From Flavobacteriales bacterium UBA5692 (GTDB lineage Bacteria > Bacteroidota > Bacteroidia > Flavobacteriales_D > Sanyastnellaceae), in contig DIHQ01000115.1 of the NCBI GenBank assembly GCA_002420235.1, positions 1 through 7,407 on the forward strand: 7,407 nt of DNA, in the 5' to 3' direction. A model generated the notes under the pieces. It was not told the origin of the DNA. It did no database searches and worked only from the letters and a program-made list of their open reading frames with translations. The translations under genes were made by a program, and so were the position numbers. Of the stretch, positions 7,201-7,407 are shown piece by piece. Position 1 is the first letter of the stretch. Every line of letters begins with the position of its first letter.

Positions 7201-7407
7201 CTTTACCGTGAGCTCGACAACCTCGACAAAGCGTCGGATTTGGCGGAATTCAAAGAGCGTTTGGAGGATCGGTTTGGGCCTTTACCTCAGGAAACCGAAG
7301 ACCTAATCGAGACCATTCGCTTGCGCTGGCTGGCCGAGTATCTAGGCATGGAAAAAATCATGCTGAAAGGCGGAAAAATGATAGCGGCCTTCATAGCCGA
7401 TGAAAAC
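4204..7407 (+). CDS. mfd: Transcription-repair coupling factor Mfd (3' end outside window)
   Basis: Mfd is a DNA translocase that binds RNA polymerase stalled at lesions, removes it using ATP and recruits UvrA to start nucleotide excision repair. The visible 1068 codons lack only the C-terminal end; Bacteroidota Mfd is about 1100-1130 residues. The UvrB-like N-terminal region spans about 1-350 and includes KGIVGSA at 33-39 in place of a working Walker A, and RGGIVDVFS at 192-200. The RNA polymerase-interacting (CarD-like) domain starts near GDYVVHIDHGIG (447-458). Helicase motifs are GDVGFGKT (595-602, Walker A), DEEQ (696-699, Walker B), TATPIPRT (722-729) and QLRGRVGRS (865-873). The TRG region is around RGAGDLLGGEQSG (920-932), and the C-terminal regulatory domain begins near 975. 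The ATG at 4204 is the first after in-frame stops at 4189-4194, and the next in-frame Met is residue 116, so the start is well supported. It lies 25 bp after fbp and is probably co-transcribed with it. Confidence 0.97.
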   Translation, partial: MRVDDLLNFYRADQRAQLLNGCWEKDGSKAELKGIVGSAPALLAAAILSPNKGTTDEFNLRDAPSHLFILDDKESAAYFLNDLQQLIGGTHNILFFPRSARVPYQEEVTENANIAMRAEVLNEINRHGKGLAIVTFSEAIAEQVISKRELSEQTFALALGEKYTLDFLDEVFIEYGFSKVDFVYEPGQYAVRGGIVDVFSYSFDHPYRIEFFGDEIDSIRKFDPISQLSVNKMTRAVVVPNIGDRSLHESVEPLFNFIPGDTRIWMADAKRTERHLKEAKERAESAFERVSDALKFTPPDALYINSEQLESLLTPFHVVEFNGGTSFPDRLVIDWDMIPQPSFNKNFDLITSNLQANHRQGYHNVIVAGQATQIERLHDIFADRETEVPHHPIPIELSQGFVDKQIKLLVYTDHQLFERYHRFRLKEGFKKSKQALTLKELSALQPGDYVVHIDHGIGQFGGLQKIDVNGKEQEAIRLSYRGGDVLYVNIHSLHRISKYSSKEGSEPKISKLGTGTWAATKAKTKSRVKELAFDLLKLYAKRKSSKGFAFSPDNYMLHELEASFMFEETPDQRAAIHAVKKDMERSTPMDRLICGDVGFGKTEVAIRAAFKAAADGKQVAVLVPTTILSMQHYRSFSRRLRDFPVTVDYINRFKSGKKLTETFKKLKAGQVDILIGTHALVGKRVEFKDLGLLIIDEEQKFGVAVKDKLKTIRADVDTLTLTATPIPRTLQFSLMGARDLSTIATPPPNRQPVETALSPFNEEVIRDAVSYEISRGGQVYFVNNRVKNIQEVAGMISRLVPDARIGIGHGKMTGQQLEDVMARFIDGAFDVLIATTIIESGIDISNANTMIINDAHQFGLSDLHQLRGRVGRSNKKAFCYLLSPPLSLLPDESRKRLQAIEQFSDLGSGIQIAMRDLDIRGAGDLLGGEQSGFISELGFDMYQKILSEAIQELKQESFAELFEEENKASHRFVSEAAIETDFQLMIPDHYVSDIPERISLYRELDNLDKASDLAEFKERLEDRFGPLPQETEDLIETIRLRWLAEYLGMEKIMLKGGKMIAAFIADEN

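Overview
The window looks like a chromosomal segment of a marine-type Bacteroidota, probably Flavobacteriales or Cryomorphaceae-like. This placement rests on recognising protein families and not on a database search. The pointers are a DUF4286-type gene directly before rsmA, Bacteroidota-type Mfd and class I FBPase sequences, gene starts without clear Shine-Dalgarno sequences, and an exported protein that begins with the secreted N-terminal domain common in Bacteroidota surface and tail-fibre-like proteins.

Layout: positions 1-1869 (minus strand) hold the first 623 codons of a large, exported, alanine- and aspartate-rich repeat protein whose C-terminus lies beyond base 1. A 67-bp divergent intergenic region (1870-1936) carries a candidate promoter and a small inverted repeat. 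From 1937 to the window end, four genes run in one direction with short gaps: a DUF4286-like gene (1937-2311), rsmA/ksgA (2330-3121), fbp (3174-4178) and mfd (4204 to beyond 7407). There are no gene-free stretches over 300 bp. I saw no RNA genes, insertion sequences, CRISPR arrays or attachment sites.

The rightward genes are housekeeping: 16S rRNA dimethylation (RsmA), gluconeogenesis (Fbp) and transcription-coupled repair (Mfd). Tight spacing (18, 52 and 25 bp) suggests co-transcription, but the functions do not form one pathway. Small hairpins lie just before the fbp start and across the fbp stop.

The most unusual part is the leftward gene. Its 61-residue repeats are kept at the protein level while their DNA has drifted synonymously, one unit contains a 92-residue interruption, and there is no lysine in the 623 visible residues. 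I found no convincing evidence of a previously undescribed multi-gene system.
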